From Nitrospira defluvii (lineage in GTDB: Bacteria; Nitrospirota; Nitrospiria; Nitrospirales; Nitrospiraceae), in the NCBI GenBank assembly GCA_016199015.1, contig JACQHN010000473.1, positions 1-5,641 of the forward strand: 5,641 nt of DNA. The letters run 5' to 3'. Positions 1 to 4,452 of the stretch are shown one piece after another. Each line of letters starts with the position of its first letter. The stretch's first letter is position 1. A program made the translations under genes and the position numbers. Below the pieces are notes generated by a model. The model saw only the letters and a list, made by a program, of their open reading frames with translations, ran no database searches and had not been told where the DNA came from.

Positions 1-229
1 GAATGACGTCGCCTCGTTCCCGATAGCAGTGGCACACAACCAGCCTGCGCAGCGTGAAACTCAAGCCCAGCATGAGAAAGCGATCCTCATCTTCCGAGTG
101 ATCCGGGTCATAGAATCGCATCGCATGGTCGTCAAGGAATACCGACTGCGCCTCCTCGAAAGAGACACCGTGCTTTCGAATATTCTGTCGATTTTTCTTC
201 TCATCCCACTCAAACCGAATATCACCCAT
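1..229 (-). CDS. brnT: BrnT family toxin (type II toxin-antitoxin), 3' end outside the window
   Basis: BrnT toxins are small RelE-fold ribonucleases that inhibit translation and are neutralised by a BrnA antitoxin, usually encoded just downstream. Read on the minus strand from the ATG at 229, the frame stays open to the window edge and gives 76 residues beginning MGDIRFEWDEKKN. It carries the family's N-terminal signature: FEWDE at residues 6-10, then IRKHGVSFEEA at 17-27. It ends in VVCHCYRERGDVI, the strand that normally leads into a conserved IRIISAR segment. About 15-20 residues should be missing, and brnA would lie left of the window. No Shine-Dalgarno sequence precedes the ATG. In-frame ATGs at 274 and 295 also exist, but the family normally starts close to FEWD, so 229 is preferred. 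Family identity is firm; activity cannot be judged from a partial gene. Confidence 0.85.
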   Translation of the reverse strand, partial: MGDIRFEWDEKKNRQNIRKHGVSFEEAQSVFLDDHAMRFYDPDHSEDEDRFLMLGLSFTLRRLVVCHCYRERGDVI

Positions 230-235
230 GCATAC

Positions 236-264
236 AGTGTACATATATTCAGCGCGTGCTTCAA
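236..264 (-). promoter_or_regulatory. candidate brnT promoter
   Basis: On the minus strand, TTGAAG (264-259) and TACACT (241-236) are separated by 17 bp, and each matches 4 of 6 sigma70 consensus bases. Transcription would begin near 229, the chosen ATG, so the mRNA would be leaderless, in line with the absent ribosome binding site. Two short palindromes, TGTACA and ATGCAT, lie in the same stretch and could bind the antitoxin. This is inference from spacing only. Confidence 0.3.
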
Positions 265-295
265 TCTGCACCCCCGATTTCCATCGAGCAAGCAT

Positions 296-607
296 CCTAA
301 AAACACAAGGCGCCGAGGCAGAAGCACCAGCGCGTGGGCACTCAGGATGGCACGAGCAGCAGCCCTCGTTACAGACGCCGGGCAGGCTTCCTATGGATCT
401 TTATTTGGATCTTCGACCAGGCCCGTGTGTGCGGAAAGAACGTGCTGCTCTGGCTGGTGCCGTTTGCGTTGGCTCCGCTCCCGACCTTGATGCTGTTTAT
501 CTTGTCTTTACAGCGAAAGGTGAAGTCGTAGCCCGCCATAGAAGTGCCGTCGTGGCACGCACGGGACTCAACACCACACAACCGCGCACCGATAGAATTC
601 CACGATC
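296..607. other. gene-poor stretch with one hydrophobic reading frame
   Basis: No convincing gene was found here. The only notable frame is on the plus strand from about 382 to 531. It encodes a peptide with a hydrophobic run (GFLWIFIWIF), a short polar turn, and a second run of about 23 residues (VLLWLVPFALAPLP onward to LSL), ending in basic QRKVKS. It resembles the tail of a two-helix membrane protein. It has no ribosome binding site and no plausible start other than a GTG at 334, so it is either a remnant or chance. The remainder holds no recognisable RNA, repeat or terminator. Confidence 0.25.
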
Positions 608-745
608 TTACGAGAGGCGGTCTCTTCTACCCTGAATCAGCTGGTACAAGGCTTGGAAGAGATGACCCATCCGCTCATACCACCGGTTACACACCTGGAC
701 ATGGACGCCATTGAGTTGCCGCAAGCCGTGAGCCAGCACCTCCAG
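608..745 (-). pseudogene. unrecognised 45-residue frame, possible gene tail
   Basis: Between a TAG at 746-748 and a TAA at 608-610, this minus-strand frame reads LEVLAHGLRQLNGVHVQ and continues with VCNRWYERMGHLFQALYQLI. The amphipathic pattern and balanced composition look more protein-like than the other five frames here, which are rich in Ser, Arg and Cys. There is no start codon with a ribosome binding site, so it would be the 3' end of a broken gene. I do not recognise the family. A decayed transposase is possible but unsupported. Confidence 0.22.
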
Positions 746-903
746 CTATCGGTCCGGTCGCCAGCATCGGCCACACAATCCTGCCCGTCATTTTCTCGAT
801 GCTCACATGAGAGACCGCACCGGAGATCCCACGCGAAGGGACGGACTATGTCAGGCGATTTTCGCAGCCTGAATGTGTGATGGCAAGACCTGATCTCATC
901 TGA
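746..903. other. no supportable feature
   Basis: This 158-bp stretch lies between the unrecognised tail at 608-745 and the short cassette-type gene ending at 904. A minus-strand frame continues open beyond the TGA at 904-906, but its translation is rich in Trp, Cys and Ser and does not resemble a folded protein. No promoter, repeat or terminator stands out. Confidence 0.4.
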
Positions 904-972
904 TCACGACCGATCAACATCGATCTCCAGCTTCCCGCCCTTCCAAGCTTGAACAAACTCGGTGTGCTCCAT
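904..972 (-). pseudogene. short cassette-type gene, truncated after 22 codons
   Basis: The minus-strand ATG at 972 follows the purine-rich AGAGGAGA (980-973) and starts the peptide MEHTEFVQAWKGGKLEIDVD followed by RS and a TGA stop at 904-906. The opening looks like a genuine amino terminus of a small soluble protein. The gene starts 12 nt past the right-hand box of the attC-like element at 985-1062, where a cassette gene should start. Normal genes of this type would run on, so I read this as a gene broken by a stop codon or deletion just after codon 22. The ribosome binding site is closer to the ATG than ideal. The family is not recognised. A genuine 22-residue peptide cannot be excluded. 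Confidence 0.4.
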
Positions 973-984
973 TCTCCTCTCAAA

Positions 985-1062
985 CCCTAATGCTCGCGCT
1001 CGGGGGCGCGGGCAAGCAAATGCACGCCGCTCTCGACTGTCCGATGCATGACCAAATTAGAC
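985..1062 (-). repeat. attC-like element following the gene at 1068-1831
   Basis: Read on the minus strand, this 78-bp element starts with GTCTAAT five nucleotides past the TAG at 1068-1070 and ends with ATTAGGG just before the next short gene. CTAAT and ATTAG form inverted ends. The positions match the R'' (RYYYAAC) and R' (GTTRRRY) boxes of an integron attC site, but each has one transition at the residue involved in recombination (AAC to AAT, GTT to ATT). The interior contains ATGCA/TGCAT and CGCGC/GCGCG stems. Placement supports the call; the altered boxes suggest an inactive site. Confidence 0.35.
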
Positions 1063-1067
1063 GTCGA

Positions 1068-1831
1068 CTACCCATCATAGATTTCATCGAACTTGCGAAA
1101 CAGTGCGATGTTGACTCGGTCCACCCAATCCAACACCTCAAGAAGAAACTTGTCATCGGCCCCAATCCGCTTCCGCCAGAGACGGAAGGGTTCATTGGTA
1201 AACCTTAGGGTTGGAGAAACATAGCGGATATCAGCGGGATGAGAAAAGGGGAACGGCGAGAAACTCCCATCGTCGTTTCGGAGAAGACAAAAGTCCATGG
1301 ACTCATTCCACGACCCATGGATGGACTCGGACATCATCCCGTAGGTACATGCATACAACTGTTCGTTCTGGACTACTGCAAAAATGTCATAAAACGTCTT
1401 TCCCTGAATCCTCCAACGGTTCTTCTTCTGGGTCTCGAAGTCAGCAGCAGTGAGATTCTCTAGCTCCATCTTCTCCCGCACAGACTTAAGTAGTCGCTTT
1501 CCTGCCTTTGTTTCGAAGAAACGCGAGCCTTTTTCAAGGTCACGCAGAATGCGTAGACGGTCTTTGTAGGAGCACTTCCTGTAGTCATCGAGCACACTTT
1601 GCTCGTTTTGCAGAAGATACGCAGCAATTACAGCCCAAGAACGGGCGCATCGTGGATGGAGAAGCCCGTAGGGTTACGCTCAATATTCCGAACTCTGGTA
1701 ATGGCGTCATAAATCTCAGCAACGTCCTTGTAGAAGGTCAGGGCAAACGCGTTAATGCGTTCCATCGACCCAAGGTTATCCCCTACAAACGATTCGTCAT
1801 ACTTCTTGAGAACCTCGCGAATCTCATCCAT
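1068..1831 (-). pseudogene. hypothetical protein gene split by a frame change near 1630-1645 (DUF5677-like?)
   Basis: Two adjoining minus-strand frames look like parts of one protein. The first, from ATG at 1831 to TAA at 1628-1630, gives 67 residues (MDEIREVLKKYDESF to HDAPVLGL), helical and well composed. The second is open from upstream of 1640 to TAG at 1068. Its useful part begins about VIAAYLLQNEQ and continues through YRKCSYKDRLRIL, GKTFYDIF, MSESIHGSWNES and a tail ending KFDEIYDG. The ESIHGSWNE segment faintly recalls the DUF5677 family, from memory only. The switch lies at CTTGGGCTGTAATTGC, where the first frame hits its stop and the second becomes protein-like. A single-base change or an internal deletion would do this. 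No enzyme motif, signal peptide or membrane segment is seen. An alternative is a shorter gene starting at the GTG at 1595, which has no good ribosome binding site. Confidence 0.6.
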
Positions 1832-1863
1832 GGGGTCAATACGATCAGAACGGAATCTCGACG

Positions 1864-1944
1864 ACTCGACCGAGTTAAGCGGAGAGCGGCCAGTGCGCGC
1901 AGCACGATGGCCACACTCTCGTCCATTCGAACGCGCTGTTAGGC
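1864..1944 (-). repeat. attC-like recombination site following the gene at 1952-2404
   Basis: On the minus strand GCCTAAC (1944-1938) begins 7 nt after the TGA of the upstream gene and matches the attC R'' box RYYYAAC. The element ends in GTCGAGT (1870-1864), which fits GTTRRRY at 6 of 7 positions. Inside, CGAATGGACG (1929-1920) can pair with CGCTTAACTCG (1881-1871), leaving an unpaired extra base, as in L''/L' boxes. The centre has GAGAG/CTCTC, GGCC/GGCC and GTGC/GCAC stems. The 81-bp length is in the normal attC range. The right box is imperfect and unusually close to L'. This is the best attC candidate in the window. Confidence 0.55.
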
Positions 1945-1951
1945 CGCGATT

Positions 1952-2404
1952 TCACGTTACTGCCTGCAGAAGGCCTCCTTGTGGAATCTCATTCGACCAA
2001 TACCTCAACAGAATTGAAGCTATCTCCCGGAGATTCATTCCGGCCCTTTCCGCCCGCACGAGGAAGAGCAAAGGCTCCTGGTACGCAATCGTGGATAAAG
2101 CTGCGTAATGACCTTTGACCCATTGGCCGAGCCCCGCTCGACATAGCCGATGGTAAATCTCCTTTAGATCAGACCTCGACAGCGACTCAATCTCCATCAG
2201 CTTTCGAATTCCGTCGTCGTCCTCGCATAGATCGAGAAACTCTTCCAGAGCTTTTTCCTGTTCAGAATTTCCGCTGTGCAGATTTTGCATAAATACTGCG
2301 ACTACATCGTCAACGATCTGGTCGGGCGGAGCAATCTTGAGCTGCAGCCTTCGAAGTCTGGAAGATTTATTCCATGAGCGGACGAAGGTTGAGAGAATTC
2401 CCAT
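1952..2404 (-). CDS. hypothetical protein, 150 residues, cassette-type gene
   Basis: This is the only intact gene in the left half. The minus-strand ATG at 2404 is preceded by AAGGAA (2414-2409), a good Shine-Dalgarno sequence, and the frame runs to a TGA at 1952-1954. The product is predicted to be soluble and mostly helical, with an acidic middle (EKALEEFLDLCEDDDG, about residues 50-65) and a basic amino end (RSWNKSSRLRRLQLK). It has no signal peptide and no clear membrane span, and I recognise no family or catalytic motif. Context is the informative part: GTTAGGC lies 17 nt upstream of the ATG and GCCTAAC lies 7 nt after the stop, so the gene sits between recombination-type boxes like an integron cassette. 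Its role is unknown; cassette genes often encode lineage-specific accessory proteins. Confidence 0.72.
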   Translation of the reverse strand: MGILSTFVRSWNKSSRLRRLQLKIAPPDQIVDDVVAVFMQNLHSGNSEQEKALEEFLDLCEDDDGIRKLMEIESLSRSDLKEIYHRLCRAGLGQWVKGHYAALSTIAYQEPLLFLVRAERAGMNLREIASILLRYWSNEIPQGGLLQAVT

Positions 2405-2420
2405 TTGATTCCTTCTTGCA

Positions 2421-2507
2421 GCCTAACAATTAAAGTGAGCAGCGACAGGGATGCTGGCATCCTAACCCTGACTGCGCCAGAGCTCTGGTGACCGCAAATT
2501 GTTGAGA
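2421..2507 (-). repeat. attC-like element between the genes at 2462-2623 and 1952-2404
   Basis: On the minus strand the element ends in GTTAGGC (2427-2421), a perfect GTTRRRY box, 17 nt before the next start codon. A candidate left box, TCTCAAC (2507-2501), matches RYYYAAC at 6 of 7 positions. The ends form a perfect 7-bp inverted pair, AACAATT (2425-2431, plus strand) and AATTGTT (2497-2503). The interior holds a GGATGC/GCATCC hairpin nested in CAGGG/CCCTG, and a 12-bp palindrome CCAGAGCTCTGG (2480-2491). Typical L boxes are not evident and the element overlaps about 43 nt of the upstream gene's end. The right end is convincing; the left end is less so. Confidence 0.45.
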
Positions 2508-2623
2508 TCATCCTCAATTCGAGGAACTGTGTCAATTACCGCCCACAAGAAAACACTGCCACTGGCGCGGCCTATCTCCCTATTGACCCGCAGTCTATTT
2601 AAGGTTGGGGGGCAGGTCTGCAA
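2462..2623 (-). pseudogene. 3' remnant of an unknown cassette-type gene
   Basis: This minus-strand frame runs from just below an in-frame TGA at 2624-2626 to a TAG at 2462-2464. Its carboxyl part, NREIGRASGSVFLWAVIDT then VPRIEDDLNNLRSPELW and RSQG, looks like a real protein end. The first ten residues (LQTCPPTLNR) look random. There is no plausible start codon with a ribosome binding site. The point where it stops looking protein-like is close to 2637, where homology to the ampG downstream flank begins. I infer that the 5' part was removed when the ampG fragment arrived. The family is not recognised. Confidence 0.4.
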
Positions 2624-2648
2624 TCACACATTTTACACATCGGGGGTA

Positions 2649-2679
2649 CTTCACCCAACGGCTCACGGTGGCGTCGTGC
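2649..2679. repeat. conserved 31-bp noncoding block, copy 1
   Basis: This block differs from 4104-4134 at a single position, although the sequence between it and the ampG stop codon is poorly conserved. It contains ACGGCTCACGGTGGCGTCGT. Only a weak CACG/CGTG stem can be drawn and no T-run follows, so a terminator is unlikely. Its function is unknown. Confidence 0.6.
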
Positions 2680-2723
2680 AAATCTGAATACTAACCCGAC
2701 GGTTGCTTCACCGCAGCAGCTCC

Positions 2724-2993
2724 TCAACAAGACAGACTCGCCTCGCTCCTGCCTTCACTCATCTCCGCATGCTGCGTGACCGGCTTCCGGAGGTACCACA
2801 GCAGCCATAAGCCCGGCAGCGCGGCGAGAAAGGTGACGAAGAAGAAGGGGCCCCACCCGGCGATCCCGACCAACTTGGCGGCAGGCCAGCCGAGGAAGAC
2901 ACGTCCGAGGGCCTCGACGGAAGAGAGCAGAGCGAACTGAGTCGCAGTATAGCGATGATTGCAGAGCGACATGACCAGCGCCACGAAGGCCGC
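2724..2993 (-). pseudogene. ampG: truncated ampG, carboxyl-terminal part only
   Basis: The translation matches residues 333-421 of the AmpG encoded at 4183-5448, from AAFVALVMSLCNHRYTATQ to the stop, with three substitutions: Leu to Ile in the LVGxAGWG segment, Val to Tyr in LLWxLRKP, and Lys to Gln in VTxHAEM. It retains only the last two to three membrane helices, so it cannot transport. The minus-strand frame continues to an ATG at 3038 through sequence with, at most, weak likeness to AmpG (MGGM against TGGM). There is no sign of its own expression signal. About 33 nucleotide differences against three amino-acid changes show that the source gene was functional during most of the divergence. 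Confidence 0.85.
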
Positions 2994-3146
2994 TTGGGGT
3001 CTTGTACGCATGCCACCCATGTTCCGAACTGCGTCCAAACCCGTTCTGCCGTGAGGACCGACAAATAGTCCCGCTCACCCTGACAAGAAACGACTCCTCT
3101 GCTCCCTCTGTTTCTTTGTGTGTTCCTTCCAACCATTGATGGCCTC

Positions 3147-3175
3147 TTGCCAATGTCTTATATTTAGGACATACT
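3147..3175 (+). promoter_or_regulatory. higBA promoter with overlapping operator-like palindrome
   Basis: TTGCCA (3147-3152, 5 of 6 to consensus) and CATACT (3170-3175, 4 of 6) are 17 bp apart. The interval plus two flanking bases holds the imperfect palindrome ATGTCTTATATTTAGGACAT (3153-3172), symmetric at 16 of 20 positions with perfect ATGTC/GACAT ends. A repressor bound there would block RNA polymerase. HigA-type antitoxins are known to repress their own operons this way, so this is the expected HigA site. The transcript should start around 3182, the toxin's GTG. Confidence 0.65.
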
Positions 3176-3181
3176 GCGCGG

Positions 3182-3514
3182 GTGAAGTCGATCACGTTTC
3201 ATCCCAAGGCGCTGGCATTCATCCGCGGTCAATCGCCAGCGATCAGGCGGGAGATCGGCGAAGCGCTCCGGGACATTCAGAAAGGTATCCAGCTAGGCCT
3301 GCCTCTCAGTAGGCCGATGCCCGCGGTGGCATCCGGCGCTCATGAACTCAGAGTGCGGGGCACAGCGGCAGCCGTACGGGTGTTCTACTTTGTAAAATTA
3401 GCTGACACGATCGTGGTGTTTCACGGATTTCAGAAGAAGACCCAGAAGACGCCTGCACACGAGATCGCCGTCGGCCAACAGCGACTAGAGGAGGTGGTGC
3501 ATGACCATGTCTAA
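3182..3514 (+). CDS. higB: HigB/RelE-type toxin (phage-derived Gp49-like family)
   Basis: The 110-residue product belongs to the RelE-fold toxins related to HigB and phage Gp49, which cut mRNA at the ribosome and arrest growth until bound by their antitoxin. Visible features are a basic amino-terminal helix region (IRREIGEALRDIQKG, 21-35), the HELRVRG strand (54-60), the VRVFYFVK strand (65-72) and the diagnostic FQKKTQKTP motif (83-91) followed by EIAVGQQRLEEV. Length is normal for the family. The start is GTG with no convincing Shine-Dalgarno sequence, and the predicted transcription start falls on it, so the toxin message may be leaderless and poorly translated. It overlaps the antitoxin gene by 14 nt. 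Toxin first, antitoxin second is the higBA order. The gene appears intact. Confidence 0.9.
   Translation: MKSITFHPKALAFIRGQSPAIRREIGEALRDIQKGIQLGLPLSRPMPAVASGAHELRVRGTAAAVRVFYFVKLADTIVVFHGFQKKTQKTPAHEIAVGQQRLEEVVHDHV
3489..3495 (+). promoter_or_regulatory. strong ribosome binding site of higA
   Basis: AGGAGGT, a full complement of the 16S rRNA 3' end, lies 5 nt before the ATG at 3501, inside the toxin coding sequence. It favours 3501 over the in-frame ATG at 3507 and contrasts with the toxin, which has no clear site. More antitoxin than toxin per transcript would follow. Confidence 0.8.
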
Positions 3515-3812
3515 GACCCACAGGAGTGTGACCGTTCGAACCGCCGAACACCTCGGGCGGGCATTGGGTTTGTCCGCGGCTGATACTGCCGAAATGGAAT
3601 TTCGTTCGGAGCTCACCGTCGCATTGGCAAAAATCATTCAAGCAGGACGGCTTACCCACGTCGAAATCGCGAAAGGCGCCGGCACGTCGAGAACACGAGT
3701 GACCGCGATTGCGAATGGGAACACCCACGGTGTCTCGACCGATGTACTCATCAGGGTCCTTGCCGCAACAGGCCATCGCGCAGAAGTCCGAGTGAAGAAG
3801 GCCGCCGCCTAA
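3501..3812 (+). CDS. higA: HigA-type antitoxin, XRE/HTH transcription factor
   Basis: This is the partner of the upstream toxin. The 103-residue protein has a helical amino-terminal part (EHLGRALGLSAADTAEME, 16-33) of the kind seen in HTH_37/XRE antitoxins of this branch. A Cro/C1-type helix-turn-helix follows at about 45-75: LTHVEIAKGAGTSRTRVTAI, where VEIAKGAGTSRTRV is the core. A third helix (STDVLIRVLAATG) and a basic tail ending RVKKAAA complete it. Antitoxins of this family bind the toxin and repress the shared promoter; the palindrome at 3153-3172 is the likely site. The gene overlaps the toxin by 14 nt and has its own strong ribosome binding site. It appears intact, stopping at a TAA (3810-3812) with no obvious terminator behind it. 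Confidence 0.9.
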   Translation: MTMSKTHRSVTVRTAEHLGRALGLSAADTAEMEFRSELTVALAKIIQAGRLTHVEIAKGAGTSRTRVTAIANGNTHGVSTDVLIRVLAATGHRAEVRVKKAAA

Positions 3813-3825
3813 GGTGATCTTTCCA

Positions 3826-4080
3826 CGTGTTCCGACCTGCCACGGCAGAAGTGTCAGGCCAATCAATGCCCACGACTAACGTGGTCCGCCCCACAGGGTG
3901 ATGGCAATCTGGCGGGAAAGCAAGTCCAGGACCGTGCTGCATCACTCGGATCGAGGCAGCCAGTACAGCAGCGAATCGTTCCCACAGCTCGTGGCGGGCC
4001 AGGCCTTTCCTGCAGCATGCCACTCAGGCGATGTTTGGGACAACGCGGCATCAGGCAAGAATTGGGAGCAGGTCTTCTAA
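3826..4080 (+). pseudogene. IS3-family transposase (OrfB, integrase core) remnant
   Basis: The frame from 3898 to the TAA at 4078-4080 contains LHHSDRGSQYSSESF, the IS3-family segment with the second catalytic aspartate, followed by SGDVWDNAASG, normally DNA(A/L)xESFF in intact enzymes. Here the sequence departs at ASGKNWEQVF, so the catalytic glutamate is missing. Upstream, 3826-3897 aligns in shifting frames with the region that usually reads DLFSRxVVGWSM: pieces such as DLPRQ and VSGQSMPTT can be read. At least two small frame changes and both ends are lost. No terminal inverted repeats were found. This is a dead fragment of an insertion sequence wedged between higBA and the ampG downstream flank. 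Confidence 0.75.
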
Positions 4081-4092
4081 GCACACACCCGT

Positions 4093-4452
4093 ACTTCGGC
4101 GTGCTTCACTCAACGGCTCACGGTGGCGTCGTGCGCAGCGAACTGTCAGACCGATTGCCTGTTCGGCCAGCCTCTGGAACCCTCAACAAGACAAGCTCGC
4201 CTCGCTTCGGCCTTCACTCATCTCCGCATGTTTCGTCACCGGCTTGCGGAGCACCCACAGCAGCCATAAACCCGGCAGCGCGGCGAGGAAGGTCACGAAG
4301 AAGAAGGGCCCCCACCCTGCCAGCCCAACAAGCTTGGCGGCAGGCCAGCCGAGAAAGACGCGCCCGAGGGCTTCGACGGAGGAGAGCAAGGCAAACTGGG
4401 TTGCGGTATAGCGGTGATTGCAGAGCGACATGACCAGCGCCACGAAGGCCGC
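4093..4452 (-). repeat. ampG 3'-region direct repeat, copy 2 (within intact ampG)
   Basis: This is the counterpart of 2637-2993 and covers the last 89 codons of the intact ampG plus its downstream flank. The left edge abuts the transposase remnant, which ends at 4080. Recombination between the copies would remove 1459 bp, including the higBA operon. Confidence 0.85.
4104..4134. repeat. conserved 31-bp noncoding block, copy 2
   Basis: This block matches 2649-2679 at 30 of 31 positions and lies about 48 bp past the ampG stop codon. In both copies it is better conserved than the adjacent coding sequence. No function is assigned. Confidence 0.6.

Larger units (their letters stand above)
2637..2993 (-). 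repeat. ampG 3'-region direct repeat, copy 1
   Basis: This segment matches 4093-4452 in the same orientation. It comprises a 270-bp coding part (2724-2993) at about 88% identity by hand count and a flank downstream of the stop codon. Within that flank, a 31-bp block (2649-2679) is nearly identical between copies while the 44 bp between it and the stop codon is poorly conserved. The right edge at 2993 is sharp: the last 38 bp (2956-2993) are identical to 4415-4452, and clear similarity then ends. Confidence 0.85.

Noticed and set aside
29..490. 153-codon open frame on the plus strand
   Set aside because: The first 200 bases are antisense to brnT, and the product has no protein-like pattern.
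990..1018. GC-rich hairpin as a transcription terminator
   Set aside because: The CGCGC/GCGCG stem has no T-run on either strand, and it falls inside the attC-like element.
2724..3038. Functional small membrane protein from the ampG fragment
   Set aside because: Only the last helices of a 12-helix transporter are present, and the start region shows no ribosome binding site.
3025..3136. Minus-strand stretch reading CQGERDYLSVLTAERVWTQF
   Set aside because: It looks faintly protein-like, but there is no start signal, it is short and I recognise no family. It may be part of a lost gene, but it is not supportable.
2755..3195. 146-codon open frame on the minus strand overlapping the ampG fragment
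   Set aside because: It reads the ampG repeat in a shifted frame; similar shadow frames appear over the intact copy.
3348..3866. 172-codon open frame on the minus strand
   Set aside because: It is antisense to the clearly identified higB and higA genes and has no family-like segments.
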